NCBI GenBank assembly: GCA_949296915.1
Contig: CASFPX010000002.1
Coordinates: 124,001-188,000 of the forward strand
DNA length: 64,000 nucleotides
Source of the DNA: Onthovicinus sp900555545
GTDB lineage: Bacteria > Bacillota > Clostridia > Oscillospirales > Acutalibacteraceae
Reading direction: 5' to 3'
Shown: positions 24,396 through 32,921 of the stretch, one piece after another
Numbering within the stretch: position 1 is the stretch's first letter
Layout: every line of letters starts with the position of its first letter
Translations under genes and position numbers: made by a program
Notes under the pieces: model-generated
Told to the model about the DNA's origin: nothing
What the model saw: only the letters and a program-made list of their open reading frames with translations
The model's database searches: none

Positions 24396-26639
24396 CTAAG
24401 CCATATCTTCAATATTAGTATTGGTCTTAAAGTAGACGGTTATGATGGAACCGGCCTCCACCTCGGTATCCTTATCGATACTCTGGCGGTAGGAGACAAT
24501 GCCTTCACCACTCGTCATGCCGGCAATCTTGATATTCAGGCCGACATTGAGTGCGCGGCGGCTCGCCTCCGCCACACTCAGATTGGAGAGGTCGGGCACT
24601 TTCACCTTGCTGCGTTCGGCATTCTGATCGGTGAAAAGGACGACAACGCCATTCTTCGCAATCGTCTGCCCCGCCTCCGGCATCTGATAGGCGACTGTAT
24701 CACCATCCCCGATCACCTTCGGAGTCAATCCCTCGGCCTCGATCTTAGATTTTGCCTCGGAGACGCTCTGGTTTGTCACGGTGGGCGTCTTGAGGTCGAG
24801 CGTGGCCAGTTCCTCCTCTGTGTATTGCGGCTCCACATTGAGGTAAGCCATTGTATTTTCGATCACCTCAGCCGCAACGGGGGCCGCAACGGCACCGCCG
24901 CCCGTCTGTCCCTTGGGTTCATCGACTACGATCAGGACGGCAATCTTGGGATCGTTGGCTGGAGCCATTCCCACAAAGGAGGCGATACGCGCACTGGCAT
25001 CCGTGCCGCTCAGCTTTTCGGATGTACCGGTCTTACCGGCCACACGGTACCCGGCCACGTATCCGTTGCGTCCCGTTCCGCCCTTGACAACCTGTTCCAT
25101 CATGCCGAGCACTTCGTCGGATACCTTTTGGGAGATCACCTGGCGCTTGATGGTAGGCGTTGTCTCGGAGATCGTGTTGCCGTCCTCATCCACGTGCGCC
25201 TTGACAATATAGGGCTGCATCAGCTTGCCACCGTTACCGATGGCGCAGGCCGCCGTGATCATCTGGATCGAGCTTACCTGGAACGTCTGGCCAAAGGAGG
25301 AACTCGCCAGGTCGGACACGGTGAACTTATCCTCCGCATAATAGGTCACACCTGCGACAGGGGATGCCTCTGCCGGCAGATCAATTCCCGTCTTCTCCGT
25401 AAAACCGAACGCCTGATAGTACTCGTAGAACTTTTCCGTGCCCAGGTTCAGACCAACCGTGACAAAGAACGGGTTGCAGGAATTCATCAAGCCCTGCGTA
25501 AAGTTTTCCGTCCCATGGCCGGCGTGATTGGAGCAGTAGATTGGCTTGTTGCGGAAAGAGGGCGTAATACTACCCGTACACGTGTACGTGGTATCGAGCG
25601 TCACCACATTCTCCTCCAATGCCGCAGCCGCCACGAAGATTTTAAAGACGGAACCCGGCTCATACGTATCACTGATCGCACGGTTGCGCCACTGGCTGTA
25701 CAGGGCGTCACTCTCCGCCTGGCTGCGCTCTGCCTCATCCTGGATCGCATCCAGCTTTGCCTGTACCGAGGCGTCCGCCACAACACGCGGCTGGTTCAGA
25801 TTGTAATCCGGCATGGTCGCCATGGCCAGAATCTCCCCGGTATCTACATCCATCACAATGCCGTAGGTACTCTTGGCCTGTGTGTCAATATAGGCCTGTT
25901 TGAGGCTGTTTTCCAGATAATACTGAATGACACGGTCGATCGTCAGCACTAAGCCGTCCCCCTGCTGGGCGTCATAGGCCGTCTCGTACTGATTTTCCAT
26001 ATCGTCCTGCGCACCGTTCTTAGCGGTGATAATCCGCCCCGGAGTCCCGGTCAGATCCTCATTATATTTCAGCTCAACGCCGGAACGTCCTTCACCGTCC
26101 GATCCGGTAAACCCAATCACAGAGGAGGCAAAGTTATTGTAAGGGTAATAGCGTTTGGTATCCGGTTCAAACCCAATAATCGTATGGAGCTCCGCATCAT
26201 CGCGGTGTTCCTCAATATAGGCCGCCAGGGCATCCTTTGCGTCGTTCTCGACTCCCTCCTGTACGGCGACATAGTTATATTGACTCTGTGAGGCCTTATT
26301 GCGCACAGTGGCCTCATCCATCCCAAGGATGGAACTGAGTCCCTTCACCGTCAGTTCCATCTGCTCATCTGTCTCGATCTTGGAGGGGACAAGATAAACC
26401 TTCCACGCGGAGGCGCTCTCACTCAGGATATCGCCGTTGCGGTCGTAGATCGTGCCGCGCTGCGCGCTGACCGTCGTATCGCTCAACTGCTGCAGTTCCG
26501 CCTTTTCTTTATATTCCTCTCCGTGGACCAACTGGATCCGTGCCAGACTCGCAATCCCGACGCCGAACCCGGCAAAGATGATGGCCATCGCAACCGCCAT
26601 GGAACGCTTCGCCATCATTTTTGTAGATCTTTTGGCCAT
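24396..26639 (-). CDS. Class B penicillin-binding transpeptidase with two PASTA domains (FtsI/PBP2B/SpoVD type)
   Basis: Septal or spore-wall DD-transpeptidase, 747 residues. It has one N-terminal TM helix (~residues 14-36), a PBP dimer domain (RGTIYDRNGDILSES), and a transpeptidase domain with S330-V-F-K333 as SxxK, S387-C-N389 as SxN and AGKTGTSEK as KTG. Two PASTA domains follow (~625-745; TPTVTNQSVSEAKSKIEAEG and VPDLSNLSVAEASRRA). AAGGAG precedes the ATG. The place after ftsL and before murE is where Gram-positive clusters carry pbpB or spoVD; which of the two cannot be decided here. Confidence 0.9.
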   Translation of the reverse strand: MAKRSTKMMAKRSMAVAMAIIFAGFGVGIASLARIQLVHGEEYKEKAELQQLSDTTVSAQRGTIYDRNGDILSESASAWKVYLVPSKIETDEQMELTVKGLSSILGMDEATVRNKASQSQYNYVAVQEGVENDAKDALAAYIEEHRDDAELHTIIGFEPDTKRYYPYNNFASSVIGFTGSDGEGRSGVELKYNEDLTGTPGRIITAKNGAQDDMENQYETAYDAQQGDGLVLTIDRVIQYYLENSLKQAYIDTQAKSTYGIVMDVDTGEILAMATMPDYNLNQPRVVADASVQAKLDAIQDEAERSQAESDALYSQWRNRAISDTYEPGSVFKIFVAAAALEENVVTLDTTYTCTGSITPSFRNKPIYCSNHAGHGTENFTQGLMNSCNPFFVTVGLNLGTEKFYEYYQAFGFTEKTGIDLPAEASPVAGVTYYAEDKFTVSDLASSSFGQTFQVSSIQMITAACAIGNGGKLMQPYIVKAHVDEDGNTISETTPTIKRQVISQKVSDEVLGMMEQVVKGGTGRNGYVAGYRVAGKTGTSEKLSGTDASARIASFVGMAPANDPKIAVLIVVDEPKGQTGGGAVAAPVAAEVIENTMAYLNVEPQYTEEELATLDLKTPTVTNQSVSEAKSKIEAEGLTPKVIGDGDTVAYQMPEAGQTIAKNGVVVLFTDQNAERSKVKVPDLSNLSVAEASRRALNVGLNIKIAGMTSGEGIVSYRQSIDKDTEVEAGSIITVYFKTNTNIEDMA

Positions 26640-26755
26640 CCGGCTACAACTCCTTTCACCGCTGCTGAAAAAACAGGACGTTCACCGGTGCGCGCAGTCA
26701 TCCCGCGCACAGCCAGGTGCCCGCCCTACTAAACTCCTCATTGAAACATACACAT

Positions 26756-27280
26756 TCAGCCCTGAAGATATGCCTTGATTTTTTCGATCAATGACGGGGA
26801 GGAATCCGACTGGCTGTCCGCCTGTTCCCCGTCCGCGACGACAACTCCATCCGCACCGGAGAGGTCGACATACTCAATTTGATAGCTCCCCTGCTTGACC
26901 ATGCCGAGCACATTGGTCGCATACTCATCCACACGCTCCAGAGAAACTTTAGATTGCAGTTCCATCTGAAGCCTTGTGTTCTCGCTGCTGACGACACCCC
27001 ACTCCTCCTGCAAGGCCGCATACTGGTGGTTGACCTCGTCCAAACGGACGTTGCCATACAGGCGTACAGCGAACAGCACCATCACCAGTGCAGAGAGGGA
27101 GAGCACCTTCAACGTCTGGCGGAAGGCCGCCTTTTGCTGGGCGCGCAGCTGAGATTCCGTAGGGGCGGGACGCCGGATAATTTTCGGTTTAGGTGGTGTT
27201 TTGGGAGTTCGGGCAGGAGCGCGTTTGGGCGCAGCGCCAGATTCAAAAAGTCGCAGATCATATGCATTGGACGAACTCAA
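26756..27280 (-). CDS. ftsL: Cell division protein FtsL-like
   Basis: A 174-residue bitopic protein. A basic, proline-rich cytoplasmic tail (~1-57) precedes one TM helix (~58-75), a coiled coil (VRLDEVNHQYAALQEEWG...) and a short acidic tail. This is the FtsL/DivIC layout, and position between rsmH and the PBP gene fits FtsL. It probably pairs with FtsQ/DivIB in the division complex. The start is TTG at 27280 with AGGAGG 9 nt upstream. Sequence conservation in this family is low, so the call rests on layout and synteny. Confidence 0.78.
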   Translation of the reverse strand: MSSSNAYDLRLFESGAAPKRAPARTPKTPPKPKIIRRPAPTESQLRAQQKAAFRQTLKVLSLSALVMVLFAVRLYGNVRLDEVNHQYAALQEEWGVVSSENTRLQMELQSKVSLERVDEYATNVLGMVKQGSYQIEYVDLSGADGVVVADGEQADSQSDSSPSLIEKIKAYLQG

Positions 27281-27320
27281 TGGGCCCGCCTCCTTTCAGA
27301 TTAAAAAGTAATTTTATCCG

Positions 27321-28247
27321 TTAAATTTCGAGTTTTTCGACACAGCGCAGGCGCGCGCTGTGGCTCCTGGGGTTTGCTTCCAGCTCTTGTGCTGTCGGCG
27401 CCTTGGATTTGAATACGAGCCTGCCGCGCGGTTTTTTACCGCAGACGCAGACGGGAAAATCCTTGGGGCAGGTACAGCCCTGGCAGAACTGGGCAAATCT
27501 TGTTTTGACCATGCGGTCCTCCAGCGAGTGAAACGTGATCACTGCAAGCCGGCCATGCGGATGTAATACATCAAAGGCGCTGTCCAATGTATCGGAGAGC
27601 ACACCCAGTTCATTATTCACCTCAATCCGGATCGCCTGGAATGTGCGGCGGGCGGGATGAGCATCCCGCTGGGCCGCCGCCGGCATAGCAGATTTAATCA
27701 CGTCGATCAGCTCAAAGGTGGTTTGGATGGGCCGGCGCTGGCGGGCACGTACAATCTCCCGGGCGATTGCCCCGGCAAAGCGCTCCTCGCCGTAATCCCG
27801 GATCACACGGCGGAGTTCCTGCTCGCTGTAGCTGTTGACCACATCGGCGGCGCTCATCCCGCTCCGGCTCATCCGCATATCGAGCGGGGCGTCACTGTGG
27901 AAGGAAAAACCGCGCTCCGGTGTATCCAGTTGATACGAACTGACGCCGATATCCATCAGGACGCCATCCACGCCCGGCAGTTCCAACTCTTCCAAAATAG
28001 CGCGTATCCGGCTGAAATTACTCTGGACAACGCTGACGTTGGACCGGCCTGCAAAGCGCTCCCGCAGGACGGCAATGGCGTCCGGATCCTGATCCACACA
28101 GATCAGGCGGCCGGATGTAAGCCTGTCCAAAATGGCGGCGGAGTGTCCGCCCCCACCGGCTGTTAAATCCATATAGACACCGGAGGATTGAATATTCAGT
28201 GCGTCGATTGACTCCTCAAACAGGACGCTCTTATGCACAAATGCCAT
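27321..28247 (-). CDS. rsmH: 16S rRNA m4C1402 methyltransferase RsmH (MraW)
   Basis: SAM-dependent methyltransferase, 308 residues. It has HKSVLFEESIDAL, YMDLTAGGGGHSAAIL (SAM loop), DIGVSSYQLD, PERGFSFHSDAPLDMRM, ARRTFQAIRIEVNNEL and a C-terminal Cys cluster (CQGCTCPKDFPVCVCG). The N-terminal SAM motif and the RTFQAIRIEVN block are diagnostic. It follows mraZ by 23 bp with GGAG ahead of the ATG. Confidence 0.96.
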   Translation of the reverse strand: MAFVHKSVLFEESIDALNIQSSGVYMDLTAGGGGHSAAILDRLTSGRLICVDQDPDAIAVLRERFAGRSNVSVVQSNFSRIRAILEELELPGVDGVLMDIGVSSYQLDTPERGFSFHSDAPLDMRMSRSGMSAADVVNSYSEQELRRVIRDYGEERFAGAIAREIVRARQRRPIQTTFELIDVIKSAMPAAAQRDAHPARRTFQAIRIEVNNELGVLSDTLDSAFDVLHPHGRLAVITFHSLEDRMVKTRFAQFCQGCTCPKDFPVCVCGKKPRGRLVFKSKAPTAQELEANPRSHSARLRCVEKLEI

Positions 28248-28270
28248 AACCGAACTCCATATCCCTCAAC

Positions 28271-28696
28271 TTAATAGTAGATATCCGCCCCATCGACCGG
28301 ATCCAGCGCAGCTGCCTCATCCATGGCCTGCTCAAAGGTATCACGGTCCCACAGCTCCACGCGTGTGTCCGCGCCGAAAATAATCACTTCCCTCGTGATA
28401 CCGGCGTAGTCGCACAGCCGCTGCGGGATAGTGATACGCCCCTGCTTATCCGGTTCCACCGTTTGGGAGCCGCGGAAAAACAGGCGCTGACGCTGTCGGG
28501 ATTCCAACGTGTTAGAGGTGGCGCTGATTTCCCGGCTCAGCTCCTCCCACTTCTCGTCGGGATAGACGAAAATGCATTTTTCCATGGGGGCGCGGCACAG
28601 GGTAAAGGAGGCGCCGAGCGTCTCACGAAATTTGGCCGGGATAAAGATACGGTTTTTCTGGTCGATATTATGTTCAAACTCTCCGAGAAAGCCCAT
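28271..28696 (-). CDS. mraZ: Transcriptional regulator MraZ
   Basis: AbrB-fold DNA-binding protein of 141 residues that regulates the dcw cluster. Two SpoVT/MraZ half-domains are visible: GEFEHNIDQKNRIFIPAKFRE at the N-terminus and QTVEPDKQGRITIPQRL at ~80-97, each with the D-x-K/Q-x-R-I-x-I-P signature. The ATG at 28696 follows GGGGGTG; an in-frame upstream extension lacks a site. It leads the cluster, and direct repeats typical of MraZ boxes lie between its promoter and start. Confidence 0.95.
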   Translation of the reverse strand: MGFLGEFEHNIDQKNRIFIPAKFRETLGASFTLCRAPMEKCIFVYPDEKWEELSREISATSNTLESRQRQRLFFRGSQTVEPDKQGRITIPQRLCDYAGITREVIIFGADTRVELWDRDTFEQAMDEAAALDPVDGADIYY

Positions 28697-28740
28697 CGTA
28701 TCTTCACCCCCATTTTGTTGTTCTGACCCGGTCAGAAAAC

Positions 28741-28804
28741 TTTCCACCGGCAGGCAGTGGAAACTGTGGGAAAATCCACCTTTTCTCCCCTAAATCCACC
28801 ACTT
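28741..28804 (-). promoter_or_regulatory. Candidate MraZ operator (direct GGTGGATTT repeats)
   Basis: On the minus strand GGTGGATTT occurs at 28800..28792 and 28780..28772, exactly 20 bp apart (two helical turns). A related GGTGGAAA lies at 28750..28743. MraZ is known to bind tandem TGG-core repeats upstream of its own gene, so this is the expected autoregulatory site, here downstream of the -10. Confidence 0.65.
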
Positions 28805-28810
28805 GGAATT

Positions 28811-28839
28811 ATTATAGCCCCTTTCCCCTGATAAAGCAA
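28811..28839 (-). promoter_or_regulatory. mraZ (dcw cluster) promoter
   Basis: TTGCTT (28839..28834), a 17-bp spacer and a perfect TATAAT (28816..28811), about 115 bp before the mraZ start. Confidence 0.75.
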
Positions 28840-28918
28840 TACCTTCTCTTTAAAAACTTCCTATACAAATCGAACAAGAATCGCCCTTCGATGCTATCTT
28901 TTTCCTCAGCACGACAAA

Positions 28919-28950
28919 AGGCGGGCGCATCATTTCAGATGCGTCCGCCT
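28919..28950 (-). terminator. Terminator of the rsmD-coaD-GH27-ATP-grasp operon
   Basis: AGGCGGACGCATC / GATGCGCCCGCCT stem (one G-T pair) with a 6-nt loop, followed on the minus strand by TTTTG. Confidence 0.82.
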
Positions 28951-28967
28951 CGAACTCTTTGATTGGA

Positions 28968-30002
28968 TCAGGAAAAATCAGAGAGATTCTCCCCAAATAC
29001 TGCGCGGAAGCGCGGGAGGATCCCCTCATGCTGCTCCCCCTGGTGATAGTAATTTTGGCACATGTCATATCCGGGGATCGTATTGCCCTCGACCAGGACG
29101 GGGCCGTCCGGCGTAATGGCGACATCCCAGCCGACATACCGGATCTGTGGCACCACATGCGCCGCCTTTTTTACCAGTTCGACCGACTCCTTAAAAAACG
29201 GAATGGAAAAACCAATCAGTTTAGTCCCGGTAGAAGGGTGCGTATCATAGCACATTCCCGTCTTGTCACAAAAAGCCGGCACGTGGATCACCCCGTCCTC
29301 CCCGACACGGCAATACATACCGCCGCTGGAGATGTTATCCACAGCTTTGGTCCCGTTGCCCATCCGCACCAGGGCATACATCACATGCGCCTGCCCCTTG
29401 GCGAGAACGGTTGTAATCCGCAGTGTGTTGATGGAAGTCGGGCAGAGGCGATCCATCTCGGGATGCTGCGGGATTCGCTCCTCAATAATAAACTGACGGT
29501 GATCGAGCAGTGTATCGTATAAATCCTTTTTATTGTCGTACTGGGAGACGCACAAACGCTCTACCCCTACACCGCCGAAGCCGTCTGTCACTTTGGCAAA
29601 AATAAATTTTTTATCCCGGATGAATGCCTCAAACTCGGGAAAATCGCTGTTGCGCAGGTCCAGCCACTGGCGTCCGATAAATTCAGAAAAGCGCGTGTTA
29701 AACCGCGCCTTATCCGTAAAAATGGCGTCATAAGCCTTGTCGTTGACGTTGCGCACCAGCTGTAAATTATGATTCATGGTCATAAAGGTTTTGCGCTTGG
29801 CACGATCACGGATCCAGGCAAATCCAAAAACACGGTAGTCCAGATAACCAGTGCCATAGTAAACGGCACACCAGATCATGTCGATCAACAGGGCAATTTT
29901 ATTGCGGCCGGACTCCTCCGCCGTCTCCGACACCAGCATCCATAGCCGCTTAAAGTTAAAGCTACGCATCCGGCGCAAAAAAGTCTTAATTCTGGTCAGC
30001 AT
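28968..30002 (-). CDS. ATP-grasp enzyme, sugar-transfer-associated family
   Basis: A 344-residue protein resembling the 'sugar-transfer associated ATP-grasp' family. A helical, basic N-terminus (TRIKTFLRRMRSFNFKRLW) and a YYGTGYLDYRVFGF segment precede ATP-grasp elements: FAKVTDGFGGVGVERL, FIIEERIPQHPEMDRL, NTLRITTVL and the Mg-binding LVEGNTIPGYDMCQ. Such enzymes form amide or thioester bonds with ATP and often sit in polysaccharide or wall-decoration loci; the substrate is unknown. GGAGG precedes the ATG at 30002. It is the last gene of the operon, 101 bp after GH27. Confidence 0.75.
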   Translation of the reverse strand: MLTRIKTFLRRMRSFNFKRLWMLVSETAEESGRNKIALLIDMIWCAVYYGTGYLDYRVFGFAWIRDRAKRKTFMTMNHNLQLVRNVNDKAYDAIFTDKARFNTRFSEFIGRQWLDLRNSDFPEFEAFIRDKKFIFAKVTDGFGGVGVERLCVSQYDNKKDLYDTLLDHRQFIIEERIPQHPEMDRLCPTSINTLRITTVLAKGQAHVMYALVRMGNGTKAVDNISSGGMYCRVGEDGVIHVPAFCDKTGMCYDTHPSTGTKLIGFSIPFFKESVELVKKAAHVVPQIRYVGWDVAITPDGPVLVEGNTIPGYDMCQNYYHQGEQHEGILPRFRAVFGENLSDFS

Positions 30003-30063
30003 GCTTGTTCCTCCACTTCTGCATTCTCCCATCCCCTCACGCGTGAACAGTAAGGGCAAGCAG

Positions 30064-30087
30064 GCCGCCCGAGCGTACCCGGGCGGC
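30064..30087 (-). terminator. Weak hairpin between GH27 and the ATP-grasp gene
   Basis: GCCGCCCG / CGGGCGGC, an 8-bp stem with an 8-nt loop and no following T-tract. It may be a processing or partial termination point inside the operon. Confidence 0.45.
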
Positions 30088-30103
30088 AGTGCAATCATTG
30101 TTT

Positions 30104-31846
30104 TTAAGCGCCGACGCGGGAAATGCGGAATACCCGTACCCCATGGCTCGGAACCTCTGCCGAAAGCGTATCCGCTACGGTGGTCACCGTCTTATCCCAC
30201 AGGTCTGTCACCTGATAATAACCCTCGTGCGGCAGGCGAACCTCCATCCGGCCGGCGATGGCGCGCAGACTTTCGGACATTGTTCTGGATTTACCGGACT
30301 TATTAAAGAAGCATACTGCAGCTGCATCGCCAGCCAACGGCTTGACCAGGACGTCCGTGAGCCCGTTGGAACGGTAGCGGAAGCATTGAATCCCGAGCGG
30401 ATCCTGATCGACTGCGATCAAATCCCGGTTGGTAATGATTTTGAGCACCTTGTCCTCCCGGTTGATCGTCCCATCCGGGCCGCGCAGCTTGCGGATATCA
30501 TTGCCCAGCACCAGCGGTGCTGCCATCATGCACCAGAGGGTAAAGTGAGCCTTGTTCTCTTCATAAGTCAGATCGCCGTTTCCGACCTCCAACATATCGG
30601 GATCATTAAACCCACCGGGGCCAGCATATTGATTCAGGCGCACCGTACGCTCATAGATAGCGAGGATCGACTCCCACTTGGCGCAGATATCCCCTGTAGT
30701 ACGCCACATATTGCCCGCTCTGGCGCCCCAGAGCCACGGCTTGCGGAATCCCCATTCACAGATGGAAAAGACAATCGGCTTCTCCGGGAGGCCTGTCTCC
30801 GCCGCAACACGGGCCGTGGCTTTTTTGAGTTCCAAGCCCATATTGGTGTACTGCTTGGCGGCGGAATCAATATTATTGGCAATCGGATTGGAGAGGCGTA
30901 TTGTATTAACACCTTGATTGAGTTGAATCTCGATCTGATGGCGGCCCGTCGCCGACCAGGTTTTTGTACCCGGGACGATCGTACCATAGACCTCTTTTCC
31001 ATTGACGAGCGCCTCAATATATTTATCCTTTTTCCCGGATTTTTTCAGGCAAAGGGTCAGTACATAGATCCCGGATTCCGGTACTTCCACATTGGTAAAG
31101 TCCGCAAAGCCATTATTGGCGTTCAGCCCGGTGATGTATTCACCGCTGGGAAGCTTTTCGTCCGGCATGATACGCGCTACTCCGCCGAGGCCGGCATCCT
31201 TGGCCAGGAAGGTGAGAACCTCCGCACTGCCCGGTCTGCCCACAGTGATCTTTTCAATCTCCGGTGCCTCCTTGGGCAGCGGGACATTGTGACAGAAATC
31301 GTACTTGAAGAATTCGACCCCCCACTCCGCAATCGTCTGCGCATCCAGCGCCTCATGGCCCAGGCTTGCCGGCAGATCCTCACAGGTGAGCGTACCATTG
31401 GAGGAATATAGGCCAAGCTTCATGCCCATGGCGTTGACATCCTTGACCAACTGGGGGATCCCGCTGGGGAAGTTGGTCAGATCTCCCTGAAGGCGGCCGT
31501 CCTGGTCGCGCAGGGAGGAATGCCAGCAATCGTCCAGATTCAAATAGATATATCCAGCATCCACCAAGCCCGCATCCTTCATCGCTGCGGCGATCTCACG
31601 GATCAGATTTTCGTCAATCTTCTCCCGGAATGCGTTCCAGCTGGACCAGCCCATGATCGGTGTGAGTCCCGCCCCATTGCCATACTTCTCCACCGGGGCC
31701 TGCTTGCGTGCCTTATGGTTGTCAATCTTACGTTTGACATAGCACTTCGGACAGAATTTATTCTTTTTCATGACGGTGACAGCCGCCGCCCCGGCTCCGG
31801 CTGCGGCCAACGCCGCGCCCGCAATGATATAAGCTTTTTTATTCAT
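30104..31846 (-). CDS. GH27 alpha-galactosidase with internal beta-sandwich insertion, membrane-anchored
   Basis: A 580-residue retaining glycosidase. An N-terminal hydrophobic helix (~5-25) is followed by KKNKFCPKCYVKRK, so it is probably membrane-anchored. The (beta/alpha)8 barrel starts at PIMGWSSWNAF and continues LNLDDCWHS and LGLYSSNGTLTC. The nucleophile Asp183 lies in KYDFCHN, and the acid/base motif is GGFNDPDMLEVGN (~411-423). About 130 residues (194-327) with carbohydrate-binding-module character (FTNVEVPESGIYVLTL, VNTIRLSN) interrupt the barrel. A C-terminal beta domain (YYQVTDLWDK) ends it. The ATG overlaps the upstream stop as ATGA. The GH27 call is secure; anchoring and CBM are inferred. 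Confidence 0.88.
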   Translation of the reverse strand: MNKKAYIIAGAALAAAGAGAAAVTVMKKNKFCPKCYVKRKIDNHKARKQAPVEKYGNGAGLTPIMGWSSWNAFREKIDENLIREIAAAMKDAGLVDAGYIYLNLDDCWHSSLRDQDGRLQGDLTNFPSGIPQLVKDVNAMGMKLGLYSSNGTLTCEDLPASLGHEALDAQTIAEWGVEFFKYDFCHNVPLPKEAPEIEKITVGRPGSAEVLTFLAKDAGLGGVARIMPDEKLPSGEYITGLNANNGFADFTNVEVPESGIYVLTLCLKKSGKKDKYIEALVNGKEVYGTIVPGTKTWSATGRHQIEIQLNQGVNTIRLSNPIANNIDSAAKQYTNMGLELKKATARVAAETGLPEKPIVFSICEWGFRKPWLWGARAGNMWRTTGDICAKWESILAIYERTVRLNQYAGPGGFNDPDMLEVGNGDLTYEENKAHFTLWCMMAAPLVLGNDIRKLRGPDGTINREDKVLKIITNRDLIAVDQDPLGIQCFRYRSNGLTDVLVKPLAGDAAAVCFFNKSGKSRTMSESLRAIAGRMEVRLPHEGYYQVTDLWDKTVTTVADTLSAEVPSHGVRVFRISRVGA

Positions 31847-32427
31847 GCGTCATTCCCGCCTTCCGTATTTGTGGTTTCGCGCCCGCTTTTCCGGCTGCTG
31901 CCGGTCACCTGCGCCGCATCAAAGTTCGTTTTGACACGGCGGATATTGGTCAGACTGTTCTCCAGAACATCCTGTGCTGAGAGCAGCATATTTTCCACAA
32001 AGTCCGATGAACTCCCCCGTAGGGTATCGGCCCACCGCTGCGCCTGTTTTTTAGTGCTCTCCGCCTCTTCGTTGGCATCGCTCATAATCTTTGCCGCCTG
32101 TGCATTCGCCTGAGCTACGAGTTTATGCGCCTGCTCCTGTGCCTGCCGGGTAATGACATGCTCTGCGACCAGAGCCTGCGCCTGCTTTTGTGCCTTGGCA
32201 ATGATTCCCTCCGCCTGTTTTTCGGCGCTCTCCAGAATCTCGACACGCTCGCTGGCAATGATCTGCGCCTGGCGGATCTCATCCGGGATATTCAAGCGCA
32301 TCTCTTTAATCAGTTCCATGACATTGCTGGCGTTGATCAGCGTCTTGCTGGTAAAGGCAAGGCTGGTACCGTCCTCGATGGCATCCTCCAACTGATCGAG
32401 CAGCTCCTCTATGCTGACCTTGGACAT
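31843..32427 (-). CDS. Coiled-coil protein of the CoaD-neighbour family
   Basis: A 194-residue, almost wholly helical protein. A conserved N-terminal part (SIEELLDQLEDAIEDG, LIKEMRLNIPDEIRQAQ) leads into a long Ala/Gln/Glu coiled coil (~60-150; KQAEGIIAKAQKQAQALV) similar to F-type ATPase b-subunits and DivIVA-like proteins. Proteins with this layout commonly lie next to coaD in Clostridia and are often auto-named 'ATPase'; I know of no demonstrated function. ATG 32427 follows AGGAGG with 7 nt. It overlaps GH27 by 4 nt. Confidence 0.75.
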   Translation of the reverse strand: MSKVSIEELLDQLEDAIEDGTSLAFTSKTLINASNVMELIKEMRLNIPDEIRQAQIIASERVEILESAEKQAEGIIAKAQKQAQALVAEHVITRQAQEQAHKLVAQANAQAAKIMSDANEEAESTKKQAQRWADTLRGSSSDFVENMLLSAQDVLENSLTNIRRVKTNFDAAQVTGSSRKSGRETTNTEGGNDA

Positions 32428-32429
32428 TG

Positions 32430-32921
32430 TCAATCCTCCTTATGTAAAAGACGTGCTGTGATATCCTGATAGATCTCGGCCGGGACAAAGCTTTTGATGT
32501 CGCCGCCGAATTCACACACCTGCTTGACGACGCTGGAACTGAGGAACATATTCTCCCCGCTCGTTGTCATGAACAGCGTCTCGACGTCGGGATTCAGTTC
32601 CCGGTTGGTCAGTGCCTGCTGAAACTCGTCCTCAAAATCGGAGACAGCACGCAGGCCCTTGACGATGGCATCCGCCTTTTTTTCCCGGGCGTAATCTGCC
32701 AAAAGTCCCATGTAAGTATCCACCTCGACGTTGGGCATCCCCCTGGTGCAGCGGCGCAACAGCTCCACCCGCTCCTCCGGAGTAAAGGCGCTGCTCGATT
32801 TGTGGTAATTGCGCATCACCACTACGATCACATGGTCAAACAGCCTGGCGCTGCGTCGGATGATATCCATATGGCCCAGCGTGACGGGATCAAAGCTCCC
32901 AGGGCAAATTGCGGTTTTCAT
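32430..32921 (-). CDS. coaD: Phosphopantetheine adenylyltransferase
   Basis: Fourth step of CoA synthesis: 4'-phosphopantetheine + ATP to dephospho-CoA. It is 163 residues, the family length. ICPGSFDPVTLGHMDII has the T/HxGH nucleotidyltransferase motif, and KGLRAVSDFEDEFQQALTN and the C-terminal FLSSSVVKQV motif are diagnostic. The start overlaps the rsmD stop as ATGA. Confidence 0.97.
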   Translation of the reverse strand: MKTAICPGSFDPVTLGHMDIIRRSARLFDHVIVVVMRNYHKSSSAFTPEERVELLRRCTRGMPNVEVDTYMGLLADYAREKKADAIVKGLRAVSDFEDEFQQALTNRELNPDVETLFMTTSGENMFLSSSVVKQVCEFGGDIKSFVPAEIYQDITARLLHKED

